NCBI GenBank assembly: GCA_022072455.1
Contig: JAJVHY010000010.1
Location: 1 to 64,000 of the forward strand
DNA: 64,000 nucleotides
Source of the DNA: Verrucomicrobiia bacterium
GTDB lineage: Bacteria; Verrucomicrobiota; Verrucomicrobiia; Palsa-1439
Reading direction: 5' to 3'
The position numbers and the translations under genes were made by a program. Below, in pieces: positions 52,474 through 61,269 of this stretch. The notes under the pieces are model-generated. The model was not told the origin of the DNA. It was given only the letters and a program-made list of their open reading frames with translations, and did not search any database. Position 1 is the stretch's first letter. Every line of letters starts with the position of its first letter.

Positions 52474-52490
52474 GGCGGCTCCTTTTTCGG

Positions 52491-54242
52491 TCAGACATCC
52501 AGATGGGTTTTTTCCAGCATCTTCTTCAGGTTGCCGACGACCTTGTGCTCTTCCTTGTCGGTCAAGCCGAGGATGTTCTTCAAGCCAAGGGCGAGATGCG
52601 GGATGTAGAGTTCCATGTAGTTGCGTTTGCGGGCGGCTTCGAGTTCGCGATGGCGTTTGTGCAGGAACACCGCCAGCCGCCGGCCGCACTCCTGGAGGCC
52701 GAGGGTCAGCTCGTCGATGATCTCGGCGTAGCTGGCGATGGCGTCTTTGCTTTCACTCGTGAACGGCACCCAGACGCTCGCGAGGTGCACCAGCACCACC
52801 ACCGGGCCGATAGGCAGCGCGTCCTTGGGCTGGCTCAAACCGTAGGATTTCCAATTCACTCCGATCACCCCCCGCGTCATGGCACAGGCACCGGCTTGGT
52901 AAAGCAACGGCACCCGGTTGGCGAACCGTAAGACGCGAACGGGCTCCTCGATACCGACGCCCTCGTTCTCCTGGGGCCGCGCAAAGGCGAGGCCGATCTC
53001 GATCTGGAACGGGTTGCCGCGATACACCGCTGGATCCCGCGTCACCGCGGTGAAGAAGTCGGCGGCGATTTCCTTCTGCAGGCCGGCGAGAATCTGCGCT
53101 TCGCCGATGGGCGACAGGCAGTCGGTCGGTGGCCGCATCAGCTTGGTGTCCTGGATCGCCTTGTACAACGCCTCGCTCTCGTGGTGGGCGATGCGCGTCG
53201 GGTTGGTTTTCGGGTCGATGCCGGCGCGGGTGCAGACGTCCAAGGCCGTCTGGGCGCTGACGCGCGAGAAGTCGTTGGACAGGGCGGAACGTACCGTGCG
53301 GCTTTCGGTGTCCTTGAGCATCTGCATCAGCAGGCCGAGCTCGACGCCGTGCGGATGCGGCAGGATCTCGTCGGGGATCTTTGGCATCACCTTCACAGCA
53401 CGGTGGTAGGTGATGGCGGTGATCCCGGGCTTGGCGGCCAGGGCGACCGGTTGCGATGGCGCCGGTTTCTTGGCTGGCTGGGACTTTGTGGCCGGTTCCG
53501 GTTTGGCATCGGCCGGTTCGGTCTTCGTTTGCAGGGCGAGCCGGTAGTGCAGCGTCAGGTGCGGGTTGACGATGGCGCACTGCTTCACGAACTCGTCCAC
53601 CGATTGTTTGCCACGCTGGTAGGCGGCCTCCATCTCGATCGAGACGGAGGTGCCGTGCTTCGACACCACCGGCGGGCCATCGGGTTCGCCGGCGGCATCG
53701 ACGGCCTGAAACGTCGGATGCCAGTCCTGTTCGGTGTCGCGGAGGATGGCCGGCTTGTTCTGCTTGGTGTCGATCTGCACTGCCAGGGAGTGGGCTTTCT
53801 TGGCGTTCTTGATCCGCGAGAGGATGCGCGTGGCGGCGCCCGTGGTGAGCTGGCCGTACATGCCGGCGGCACTGATGCCGATTCCCTGCTGGCCGCGCGA
53901 CATCCGGAGCCGGTGGAATTTTGAGCCGTACAGCAGCTTGGCGAAAATCTTCGGGATCTGGTTCTTGACGATGCCGGGGCCGTTGTCGGTGACGGTGACC
54001 CGGAAGCGGTTGTCGGCGATCTGTTCGAGCTCGACCGCGACCTCCGGCAGCACGCCGGCTTCCTCGCAGGCGTCCAAGGAGTTGTCCACCGCCTCTTTGA
54101 CCGCCGTCAGCAACGCCCGGCGGGGACTGTCGAAGCCCAGCAGGTGCCGGTTCTTGAGGAAGAATTCCGACACGGCGATGTCGCGTTGCTTGGTCGCCAT
54201 GCTTTCGGCGGTTGCTGGTCCGCTGCCTGTTCGTTTTGCCAT
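52491..54242 (-). CDS. top6B: DNA topoisomerase VI subunit B (GHKL ATPase)
   Basis: The 583-residue product has the GHKL ATPase motifs of topo VI B: the N box KEAVDNSLDA (49-58), DNGPGI (86-91) and the lid SRGQQGIGIS (115-124). A transducer domain and the conserved QPKDALPIGP-like SQPKDALPIGPVVVLVHLASVWVPF follow. A Lys/Pro/Ala-rich insertion near residues 250-285 is probably a linker. It drives the ATP-dependent gate for subunit A. The frame is open for 99 codons upstream, but that part is the conserved non-coding block also found away from topo VI, so the ATG at 54242 is chosen. It is divergent from methylase 2. Confidence 0.9.
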   Translation of the reverse strand: MAKRTGSGPATAESMATKQRDIAVSEFFLKNRHLLGFDSPRRALLTAVKEAVDNSLDACEEAGVLPEVAVELEQIADNRFRVTVTDNGPGIVKNQIPKIFAKLLYGSKFHRLRMSRGQQGIGISAAGMYGQLTTGAATRILSRIKNAKKAHSLAVQIDTKQNKPAILRDTEQDWHPTFQAVDAAGEPDGPPVVSKHGTSVSIEMEAAYQRGKQSVDEFVKQCAIVNPHLTLHYRLALQTKTEPADAKPEPATKSQPAKKPAPSQPVALAAKPGITAITYHRAVKVMPKIPDEILPHPHGVELGLLMQMLKDTESRTVRSALSNDFSRVSAQTALDVCTRAGIDPKTNPTRIAHHESEALYKAIQDTKLMRPPTDCLSPIGEAQILAGLQKEIAADFFTAVTRDPAVYRGNPFQIEIGLAFARPQENEGVGIEEPVRVLRFANRVPLLYQAGACAMTRGVIGVNWKSYGLSQPKDALPIGPVVVLVHLASVWVPFTSESKDAIASYAEIIDELTLGLQECGRRLAVFLHKRHRELEAARKRNYMELYIPHLALGLKNILGLTDKEEHKVVGNLKKMLEKTHLDV

Positions 54243-54341
54243 GATCCCTCCCAGAAGAAAGCGCCGCCACGCTAGCGGAAGCCGGGCAGCGGAGCAAGAT
54301 TTCCGAAGGCACCTCGGACGCGAGACCGCTTTGCTTGATCC

Positions 54342-54410
54342 CCGGCACTCCTGACCCGCCACGAGTGCCGGCCGCATGGATCCAGGCGCCTGGCGGCCAT
54401 TGGCCCCGAC
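54342..54410 (+). promoter_or_regulatory. conserved block (copy C) between top6B and methylase 2
   Basis: CCGGCACTCCTGACC is at 54342-54356 and the 33-bp block with CCAGGCGCCTGG and CGGCCATTGGCCCCGA at 54378-54410. It lies in the 276-base divergent space, so it may control top6B and the methylase together. The 20-bp palindrome of copies A and B is missing here. The flanks towards the methylase also resemble those of copy A. Confidence 0.7.
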
Positions 54411-54518
54411 ACGCGCCGGCACTCCCGGCGTGTGGTTGCTCGGAGACCCCATAGGCCTCCAAGCAGAATTCGCTAACTCGATAAAGGCCTTTGCGCTACC
54501 GCTCGCGAATGACGATGG

Positions 54519-55361
54519 GTGCATACACTCATCACCCAAAGACGGCGGCGCGGGTCGTGCGCCGACCAGTCACCGTATACCGGCAGCCCCCTACGTTTCC
54601 CGGGCGGTAAGACTCGGGCTGTGGCGCAAATCTTGGCGTACTTTCCAACCGCACCCGGAACCGTGGTCTCGCCGTTCATCGGTGGCGGCAGCGTGGAGTT
54701 GGCACTGGCCGCGCAAGGGTGGCAGGTTCACGCCTATGACTATTTCGCGCCACTCGTGGATTTTTGGCAGGTGGCGCTCACTGACGCACCGTCGCTGGCT
54801 GATGTGGTGATGAAATATCTGCCATTGCAGAAGCAGACGTTTCAAATGCTGCAGAACATCCGGTTCACGACGAAACTGGAGCGGGCGGCGGCGTTCTTCG
54901 TCTTGAACCGGGCGAGCTTCAGCGGTTCGACGATGAGTGGGGGAATGTCGCCCGGCCACCCACGGTTCACGGCATCAGCGATCCAGCGATTGCGGGCTTT
55001 CAAAACCGGCGACCTATGGGTTGAGCGAGCGGACTTTCGTAGGTCGATCCAAGATCATCCCAACAGCCTACTGTTCTTAGATCCGCCATATGTCACCGCC
55101 AAAAATTTATACGGCCGCCGTCGTAACCTTCACAACAGCTTCGATCATGCTGCCTTGTCTGATCTCATCCGTCACCGTAACCGCTGGATCCTGTGTTACG
55201 ACGACTGCGAACAGGTGCGTCAGTGGTACGACGGCTACACGACGGTGCCGCTTCGCTGGTCCTACGGCATGAGCGCCGACAAGCGTGGCCGTGAGTTGCT
55301 GATTTTGAGCCACGATGTGGCGGAGGAATGGCGCGCTCGGGGCGGGAATGAAACGTCATGA
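54519..55361 (+). CDS. D12-class DNA adenine methylase 2 (Dam-like)
   Basis: The 280-residue product is a close paralogue of the methylase at 24558. Shared parts include MHTLIT, LRFPGGKTR, the SAM motif SPFIGGGSVELALA, NRASFSGSTMSGGMSPGHPRF and the RGRELLILSHDVAEEW end; the catalytic motif is LDPPY. Both use GTG starts inside matching upstream sequence (GTGCATACA). It is divergent from top6B and coupled by ATGA to the small zinc-ribbon gene. Adenine methylation might mark the element or control topo VI and replication; the target sequence is unknown. Confidence 0.9.
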   Translation: MHTLITQRRRRGSCADQSPYTGSPLRFPGGKTRAVAQILAYFPTAPGTVVSPFIGGGSVELALAAQGWQVHAYDYFAPLVDFWQVALTDAPSLADVVMKYLPLQKQTFQMLQNIRFTTKLERAAAFFVLNRASFSGSTMSGGMSPGHPRFTASAIQRLRAFKTGDLWVERADFRRSIQDHPNSLLFLDPPYVTAKNLYGRRRNLHNSFDHAALSDLIRHRNRWILCYDDCEQVRQWYDGYTTVPLRWSYGMSADKRGRELLILSHDVAEEWRARGGNETS

Positions 55362-55579
55362 AAATCTGCGACGTCTGCCAGAAAGTTGTCGACCGGCTCC
55401 AGGGCGGCCCCGCAGAAATGTCGCAAAGCGAAATCTGCGGCGAATGCGCTGCTGACATCTTGCGCCGCTTCGCGCTCGTGGAACAGCGGCTGGCTGAATC
55501 AAAAAGACAGTGGCGCAATGATGTGATCACGGAATGGCGGCGGGAACGAAGGCCGGGCAACGGTACCGCCACGAGCTGA
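55358..55579 (+). CDS. small zinc-ribbon protein linked to methylase 2
   Basis: The 73-residue product has CDVC at residues 4-7 and CGEC at 27-30, a four-cysteine zinc ribbon, followed by a charged helix (LVEQRLAESKRQWRNDVITE). Its ATG overlaps the methylase stop in an ATGA. A remnant of the same gene, only MKICD, survives after methylase 1 at 25391-25414, so the pair is an inherited unit. It may be a partner or regulator of the methylase. Confidence 0.7.
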   Translation: MKICDVCQKVVDRLQGGPAEMSQSEICGECAADILRRFALVEQRLAESKRQWRNDVITEWRRERRPGNGTATS

Positions 55580-55648
55580 TGCACTGGGCGCTACCTTTGA
55601 GTTGCTGGTGGTTAATATATTTACCAGCGGAGACGAATCAATGATCCG

Positions 55649-56583
55649 TCAAGCCGTACGCTTCGCCATTGCCCACAGACCATCCGCCAGCGATTCGATT
55701 AACTCTCGATGCGCCAGCTTGGACAACCACTCCGCCGGTATCCCATCCTTCCCATAATACGCGCCGGCCAATTGACCATAAACTGCCCCGGTGGTATCCG
55801 CGTCATCCCCCAGATTCACAGCCAGTAATGCGCCATCACAAAAATTATCGGTTTTACGGAACGCCCACAACGCTGCTTCCAATGACCGCACGACGTAGCC
55901 ACTCCCCCTGATTGTTGGTGGTTCCCGTCGATGAAAGGATCCACCCACCACTTCGGCGACTGCTGGTGTGAGCGAGTGATCGACCCACTCACGACAAAAG
56001 TCTGGGGACAACAACTGCTCTTTGTTCGTCCCGCTTACTGCCCCGCCAATCAGTGCCCCAAGATACCGACAAGCATCAACAGCCTCTGGTGCCGCGTGCG
56101 TGGTCTTGGAGCTGTCCGCGGATCGTTCAATTACAGTTTTCGGCACCTTGGCGAAGAATAAGGGCACTGGAGCAAGCCGCATGATCGAACCATTACCACC
56201 CGACTCTGGCGCGGTTGACCCACACCATGCTTCCCCTGTGCGCTCAAAACGTGCTAACGCCGCGCGGGTAGTGTTGCCGATGTCGAAGCAGGTGCCGGTG
56301 CTGCTCAGGTGTCCCTGACGCCACCAACGAACATACCGCGCGAGTTGATCGACAGGATCAAACCCACCCGTTTCGACCAAGCTCTCGCCAAACACAAGGC
56401 CATCGAGGTGTCATCCGTCCATTCGCCAGGCTGGAGACCAAACGGTCCGCCGCCAACGATGTCGGTGATTGGTTCAAATGAACCCGGCCGCTTGAACTCG
56501 AGCGTTGTACCGAGGGCATCACCGGTTGCCAAGCCGAGCAGGGCGCCCCTGTACCGATCAGCCTGAGTAATCATCGTCGTCAT
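55649..56583 (-). pseudogene. ADP-ribosylglycohydrolase, frameshifted
   Basis: Two overlapping frames form one ADP-ribosylglycohydrolase (DraG-like). The first frame (from the ATG at 56583) gives [20 protein letters not shown] and [14 protein letters not shown], with the family's TDDTxM metal motif. The frame then has to shift near 56386-56388 to continue [47 protein letters not shown] and the second metal motif NLGDDADTTGAVYGQLAGAYYG. Loss of one G restores the frame when put back. It would hydrolyse ADP-ribose from proteins. As read it is broken; an assembly error or programmed shift cannot be excluded. Confidence 0.85.
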
Positions 56584-56726
56584 CGCACCCTGCCCTCTCC
56601 TTGGTAGGGCGTGCGGGGATAGTAAACGAGGTGACTGATAATGCAACTGGCAGGGGGTGACAACTCAGCAACAGGTAGATTACGAACCGAAAATAAGTCG
56701 GAGAGTCGAATGCGTATATTGTCAGC

Positions 56727-56843
56727 TCAGCGTAGTCGAAGATCGGTTAAGTACAGTACCGTCACCAACACTACCAACCCCAAAATCAGCAGCAATTGCG
56801 CTGCCTGTTGTGTTGAATAATTGCGTTTGATTGAATTGTGCAT
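56727..56843 (-). CDS. 38-residue single-span membrane peptide
   Basis: The frame encodes MHNSIKRNYSTQQAAQ, then a hydrophobic stretch LLLILGLVVLVTVLYL, then TDLRLR. An AAGGAAT site before the ATG gives a plausible ribosome binding site. It resembles a small inner-membrane protein with one span. No family was recognised; type I toxins have this shape, but no antisense RNA was sought. Confidence 0.45.
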   Translation of the reverse strand: MHNSIKRNYSTQQAAQLLLILGLVVLVTVLYLTDLRLR

Positions 56844-56913
56844 TTTGATTCCTTTCGGCCGAAGAAAATAGATTCAGGAGTTGCACGCCAAGGAGGCGGG
56901 GGTGGGGAACCCC

Positions 56914-57204
56914 TCAGATGAACGTGCAAGCTCCTGAATCCTTGGGTTGCGAGTTGAAGTATTGATCTTTCACGTCATCGAGTTGACAGCAGTAGTCGTG
57001 AACGAACACCGCAAGATAAACATTGCGAGACTGATTATAAATCGCCTGTCTGTCGAACTCAGTCCAGTAACCGATTAGAACATCTCCGAGTTTGACCTTA
57101 TTGCAGTCCAGTAATTCAAACACGGTGATGCTCCCATCCTCTGTCTCAGCGGCCACAAAGCGCGTACTTGCACCAACAAGGACGACCTTAGCTTTCGTCT
57201 TCAT
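56914..57204 (-). CDS. hypothetical protein
   Basis: The 96-residue product reads MKTKAKVVLVGASTRFVAAE and TEDGSITVFELLDCNKVKLG, then a C-terminal half with YNQSRNVYLAVFVHDYCC. The opening resembles a beta-barrel of the kind in which a short strand pattern is followed by ELLD-x-x-x-(V/I)-x-L-G-D; such small proteins are widespread and of unknown role. The ATG at 57204 is preferred to an upstream start. Confidence 0.55.
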   Translation of the reverse strand: MKTKAKVVLVGASTRFVAAETEDGSITVFELLDCNKVKLGDVLIGYWTEFDRQAIYNQSRNVYLAVFVHDYCCQLDDVKDQYFNSQPKDSGACTFI

Positions 57205-57302
57205 CCTCCAACCGTTCCATCCCCATGCGACAGTCCTATTACAAGCTGGGGGCAATAATGAAAACTCTTCGGGTGGCAGCTACTGATGGGGGTGAAGACA
57301 AA

Positions 57303-57424
57303 GGTGGAGAGTCGAGGCTGATCTGCAACTGCACTTAACTGCCATACGTCTCTGCACTCAACTGCAACTTCAACTCGTCCTCGACTCTCCACCGCAACGT
57401 AAGCCTGTTTGGTGGATTAGCAAG
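57303..57424. repeat. hairpin repeat element (REP/MITE-like), copy 2
   Basis: Arms GGAGAGTCGAGG (57306-57317) and CCTCGACTCTCC (57379-57390) match those of 3514-3612, and the right part CTGCAACTTCAACTCG is nearly identical. The loop is 11 bases longer. The spread over 54 kb shows a genome-wide family. Confidence 0.75.
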
Positions 57425-57483
57425 TGATGAGGCTGCGAATCATGATAATGATGCGGTGATCACTAAACTTGGGCATGTTTGAA

Positions 57484-58035
57484 CTACTTCTTCGGCTTGA
57501 CCGCGACCTGCACTTCATACCGCTTCAGAAACCACGGCACAAACGGCGAATTCCAAAACACCCCGTACGGCTCTCCATCTTTCACGTAGTCAGATTGCTC
57601 TTTCAGCCACGCCAGCAGCTTCCCTTGGGCGGCAGTGATGTTTTCCTTGGAGTATGCACCTCGGCCTCCAATCGCGGCCACATACCGCTTGGGAATGGTA
57701 AGGATGGTTACCTCCTGATGGTCTTTGAGATCTTTGTCCTTCTGGGCTGCCCCGACGTAGAAGCGCATCGCAGCGGGTTGGAATTCAGCCTCGACAGGGG
57801 TGGTCATGGCTACTTGGTTCGAACTGATGTAGCTGAACAATCGACCGAACAGGTCGTTGTCCTTGGCGAAGTAATTTCCCGTCGATTTGGTGACCATGAG
57901 ACGGGCTTCAGGCAATTCCTTGATCTCAATCTTATCCACCTCGGTTTGAGGGTAAGCTTGTTCCGTGGCGACGGCTTTGGGGCTCATGAAAATGACCCCT
58001 GCGCACATTACCAGGGCAGTAACGGTTGTTCTCAT
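57484..58035 (-). CDS. SOUL heme-binding family protein, exported
   Basis: The 183-residue product has a signal peptide (MRTTVTALVMCAGVIFMSPK, cleavage near AVAT). The body is a SOUL/HBP domain: EIKELPEARLMVTKSTGNYF, FSYISSNQVAMTTPVEAEF with the conserved MTxPV, ITAAQGKLLAWLKEQ and PYGVFWNSPFVPWFLKRYEV at the end. SOUL proteins bind heme or other tetrapyrroles. It is monocistronic and precedes no obvious partner. Confidence 0.85.
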   Translation of the reverse strand: MRTTVTALVMCAGVIFMSPKAVATEQAYPQTEVDKIEIKELPEARLMVTKSTGNYFAKDNDLFGRLFSYISSNQVAMTTPVEAEFQPAAMRFYVGAAQKDKDLKDHQEVTILTIPKRYVAAIGGRGAYSKENITAAQGKLLAWLKEQSDYVKDGEPYGVFWNSPFVPWFLKRYEVQVAVKPKK

Positions 58036-58765
58036 TGGTAGATGGACCGAAGCTTATCATCGAATCTACGTGCCGCCAAATGCGCCACAACGGCCTTTCA
58101 CAGTCCAGGGGTACACATTCTCCCTCCACGCTAAATACACACTTCACCCGATTGTTGTTTCCAGGCGGTCGGGTATGTTGGCGGTAGATTTACGTGAGGT
58201 TGGTAAGGTTGAAAGCAGAACAGCGACAGATCGGTGAGGATCTGCCGCTGTTTTGTTTTGGTGAAGCTCGGCTGCCTGCGATTGGGGCGACTACCTGGTG
58301 AGATTAGGTGAGGTTGGCAATCGCTGGCCGTGGGTTCGCAAGCATCCGAATTTCACACCGCATCTGACCACTCTCCTCAGAATATGTTCAATCACGGCCA
58401 TCTCGGAAAACTTCGGGTGTAACGGCCATTGCGCCAGTCAGACCCCGACGGTTAATGACTCGGCAACGGCTGCAACACCGTCAGGATTCTCACCACAATG
58501 TAAAACAACACGATCACCAGCAGCCACAGCACCGCGAAGTGGTGGTTTGAATGTTGATGCGGATGATCACACCGAAGGTCATGAAGGCTGGATCGAAGCG
58601 GTTGTCGAAGACCAGTCCAAGTTTCATGACATCACTGTTGCAGTACATCCCTCAAGAACCCTATCGGCGTCTCGTGCTCACGCCCAAACACACAGAGCAA
58701 CGGTGCGTATCGTTCAATGGCGGCAGTCAACGCATGTTAGAGCGATTGCCTTAGCAACCAGTAAG
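58036..58765. other. gene-free stretch
   Basis: No convincing gene. It contains a strong hairpin with T-rich tail at 58219-58258, a direct repeat GTGAGGTTGG near 58192 and 58309, and on the minus strand near 58455-58560 a start-less frame reading HHFAVLWLLVIVLFYIVVRI that could be the tail of a lost membrane protein. Confidence 0.5.
58219..58258 (+). terminator. Rho-independent terminator-like hairpin
   Basis: Stem AACAGCGaCAGATC (58219-58232) pairs with GATCTGcCGCTGTT (58239-58252) with a six-base loop and is followed by TTGTTTTG. It is oriented for a plus-strand transcript, but no plus-strand gene precedes it. Confidence 0.6.
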
Positions 58766-59131
58766 TCAGCACCGGCGCTGGTCATACTTAGTGGGCGTGT
58801 TCAGCGCCTGCTCGATCGCGAGCAGCGGTCGTTGCCGGCCCCGATTCGGCCAGTCGGCAACATTCTGGTCGCGGAAAACCCACCGCGCTGATTCCAGAAT
58901 CTGTTGCGCGCGGGTATTACCCCGGAAGTGGACTAACTGGGAAGCAACTTGGTGGAGATCAGCACAGTTCCAGAGTCGCCCCATCGCGGCCAAAATTTCG
59001 GCACTCTGTTCCCGGGAATCGCCAACCAATGACTGCAATTCAGCGATCAACTCTTCGGTGTTCTTTGGTGAAACATTTCCGGCGTCGGCTGCCAGAGGCG
59101 AAAATACCTGATTCGGAAATCTTGTCTTCAT
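58766..59131 (-). CDS. hypothetical protein, last gene after the TonB operon
   Basis: The 121-residue product begins MKTRFPNQVFSPLAADAGNV and is mostly helical (TEELIAELQSLVGDSREQSA, LWNCADLHQVASQLVHFRG). No family was recognised. It lies 69 bases after the TPR gene on the same strand, so it may be part of the same transcript. Confidence 0.5.
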   Translation of the reverse strand: MKTRFPNQVFSPLAADAGNVSPKNTEELIAELQSLVGDSREQSAEILAAMGRLWNCADLHQVASQLVHFRGNTRAQQILESARWVFRDQNVADWPNRGRQRPLLAIEQALNTPTKYDQRRC

Positions 59132-59200
59132 AATCAAATCCTCGCTTGAGTAAGAGCGTAGCCGCGACAAGCAAGGAGTCAAGCCGGCGATTGTGACAGT

Positions 59201-60538
59201 TCAGCGACGCGCTTTGGCGATGCGCTCGACTTGATCGAGATACCGGGCCACATCGTCGGCCGGCTTGATTTCCTGGACGCGGCGCAAGAGCGGAATCGCT
59301 TCCTGATACTTCGCCTGCGCCACCAACACTTGGGCTTGCCGGAGTTTGGCGGGGCCTTCGTAGGCATCGAGGCTACTAGCGCGTTCGTAATAGAATAACG
59401 CCTTGGCGGGATCGTTCTGCTTGTTGTAGTGCTGCCCCAACAACAGAAGTGCTTCACCGTCCAAGGGATCCAGCGCGACAATCTCCTCCAACACCTTGGC
59501 CGACTCTCCGCCACCGGCGGCGATTGCGGCGCGGGCTTCGAGTTTCAGCAATTTGCGTCTGTCGGCATCGTCAAGATTTCGGCCGAGTTGTTCCTTGATC
59601 ATGGCGATCACCGTGCCGGCTTGAGTTGACGCACCGCGCGCCACCAAAATCTCGGCGGCCCGAACGGCGCTGGCCGGCTTCTGGGCTGGATCGAGCTGAA
59701 TGGCGCGAACATACGCCCCGGCAGCCAGATCGTAGAGCGTCTGGTTCACATAAATATCACCGAGAGCCGTCTGGCTCGCGACGGTCGCCTTGCCGGCGCG
59801 GGCGACGAACTCGTAGTTCTCGGCAGCCTTGAGCGGCTCCTTCAAGCCAAGATACGCACTGGCTTGCAAGAGCCAGAACTCCGACCGCTCAGGTTTCCGT
59901 TTGATCAATTCATCCAGCAAGGAGACGGCTTCGGCATGTTTCTGTTGCCGGAACATGCAGCGCGCAAGACCGAGCTTCCAATCAAAATTCTCCGGTTGCA
60001 GCAATGCCGCGTACCGGTAGGCGGACTCGGCGGCGACAAAGTTCTCCTGCGTCGTATAGGCAAACCCAAGCAAACCGAAGGTCAGCCCATCGGTCGCGCC
60101 CAATTCGATACTTCGCGTCAGCGCGGTAATCGCTTCGGGATACTGGCCGGCCCGCAACTGCACCAAGCCGAGGCTTTTGTGGGCCCGCCGAAACGCCGGG
60201 AACTTGGCCACTGCCTGACGCAGCGCCGCCGTAGCTGCCGGTAGGTCGTCTTGTTGGAAACAAATGTTGCCGAGAGTGAAATCGAACAATGCGCTCGCGT
60301 CGGTTTTCGCCGCCTTTTCCACCTGGCGCCGGGCCGTCGGCAAGTCCGTGCCCATCAGGGGAAAAATTTTCTGGAGCACATCCCGTTCTTCCGTGGTGAC
60401 GCGCGGCTCGACTTCGGAGTTTATCCCATAGCTGCCGAGAAAATGTTTCTTGAACTCGGGGTCGCTCCAGAGATTCAATCCCTCGGTGGCATGAGCGGCA
60501 CCGGCGGCAAGCCCGATGGCAATGATCAATCGTTTCAT
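59201..60538 (-). CDS. exported TPR-repeat protein of the TonB operon
   Basis: The 445-residue product has a signal peptide (MKRLIIAIGLAAGAAHA) and about nine tetratricopeptide repeats, for example ALFDFTLGNICFQQDDLPAA, LGLVQLRAGQYPEAITALTR and LLGQHYNKQNDPAKALFYYE. It would be a periplasmic scaffold. TPR proteins end many DUF3450-ExbB-ExbD-TonB operons and are thought to assist outer-membrane uptake complexes. The gene is two bases downstream of tonB. Confidence 0.85.
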   Translation of the reverse strand: MKRLIIAIGLAAGAAHATEGLNLWSDPEFKKHFLGSYGINSEVEPRVTTEERDVLQKIFPLMGTDLPTARRQVEKAAKTDASALFDFTLGNICFQQDDLPAATAALRQAVAKFPAFRRAHKSLGLVQLRAGQYPEAITALTRSIELGATDGLTFGLLGFAYTTQENFVAAESAYRYAALLQPENFDWKLGLARCMFRQQKHAEAVSLLDELIKRKPERSEFWLLQASAYLGLKEPLKAAENYEFVARAGKATVASQTALGDIYVNQTLYDLAAGAYVRAIQLDPAQKPASAVRAAEILVARGASTQAGTVIAMIKEQLGRNLDDADRRKLLKLEARAAIAAGGGESAKVLEEIVALDPLDGEALLLLGQHYNKQNDPAKALFYYERASSLDAYEGPAKLRQAQVLVAQAKYQEAIPLLRRVQEIKPADDVARYLDQVERIAKARR

Positions 60539-60540
60539 GG

Positions 60541-61269
60541 TTACCCTTTGCTGAATGTAATCGGCACGCGCATTTTGAATGCGACCTTTTGACCGGCTTT
60601 CACCCCGGCCTCAAACCGCCAATGGCGGATGGCGTCGAGCGCCGGTTTCTCAAAGCCGGCATGCGTGGATTTTTCGACTTGCGGGTTGGTCACGCGCCCC
60701 ATCGGGTCCACGACAAACACGATGTAGACCGTGCCTTCCAAGCCCTTCTTGCGCAGGTCCGGCGGATAGTTCGGCGGACTCTGAAACAACGGGCGCGGTT
60801 TCTGGTCGAGATCGGCAATCGAAAACAACGCCTCAGGACCGTCCCCACCGTCAGAGCCGGGCTCGGCCGTGCCGCCGATCCGTCCGCCGGACGTCAGGCG
60901 GATATTTTCCGCGAACCCACCGTCGGCCAAGCCGGCCAGGTTGGGATTCAAGGCGCTTTCCAACTCACTCAAACTCAACGCATCAAGCCGGGCGTCGCCC
61001 AAGTTGACTGGTGCTTGTGTTTTCGCGATCAAACTCGAATCTGGCGGCTGCTCGCCTTTGATTGCCAAGGATTCATCCACCGCTTCTTTTTCGGTGGGAT
61101 CGTCGGCGGATTTCTTGTCCGCCGGTTGTTCGTCTCCAACCAGTAGCGCCTCGCGCGTACTTTCGACGGTGTCTTTTTTCGGGTGGAAGAACAACAACCC
61201 TCCAAAAAACAGCAGCGCCAAATGCGCGGCCAGGGCGAACCCGAAGGGCTTGAACTTGCCGGCGCTCAT
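60541..61269 (-). CDS. tonB: TonB-family energy transducer
   Basis: The 242-residue product has an N-terminal membrane anchor (FGFALAAHLALLFFGGLLFF, residues about 8-27), an acidic, variable linker and a C-terminal TonB domain: PPNYPPDLRKKGLEGTVYIV, PMGRVTNPQVEKSTHAGFEK and ALDAIRHWRFEAGVKAG. It passes energy from the ExbB-ExbD complex to outer-membrane receptors. Its ATG overlaps the exbD stop (ATGA). Confidence 0.9.
   Translation of the reverse strand: MSAGKFKPFGFALAAHLALLFFGGLLFFHPKKDTVESTREALLVGDEQPADKKSADDPTEKEAVDESLAIKGEQPPDSSLIAKTQAPVNLGDARLDALSLSELESALNPNLAGLADGGFAENIRLTSGGRIGGTAEPGSDGGDGPEALFSIADLDQKPRPLFQSPPNYPPDLRKKGLEGTVYIVFVVDPMGRVTNPQVEKSTHAGFEKPALDAIRHWRFEAGVKAGQKVAFKMRVPITFSKG

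Noticed and set aside
52753-54462. 569-codon minus-strand frame overlapping top6B in another frame
   Set aside because: Composition is dominated by Arg, Gly and Pro, and the overlapping frame encodes unmistakable Top6B motifs.
54243-54539. Possible 99-residue N-terminal extension of Top6B
   Set aside because: The DNA here is the conserved block that also occurs at 24.4 and 51.1 kb away from topo VI, so it is more probably non-coding; archaeal Top6B proteins begin near the MAKR start.
58298-58891. 197-codon plus-strand frame in the gene-free stretch
   Set aside because: No ribosome binding site, low-complexity Ser/Thr/Arg composition, and it overlaps the better-supported minus-strand gene at 58766.
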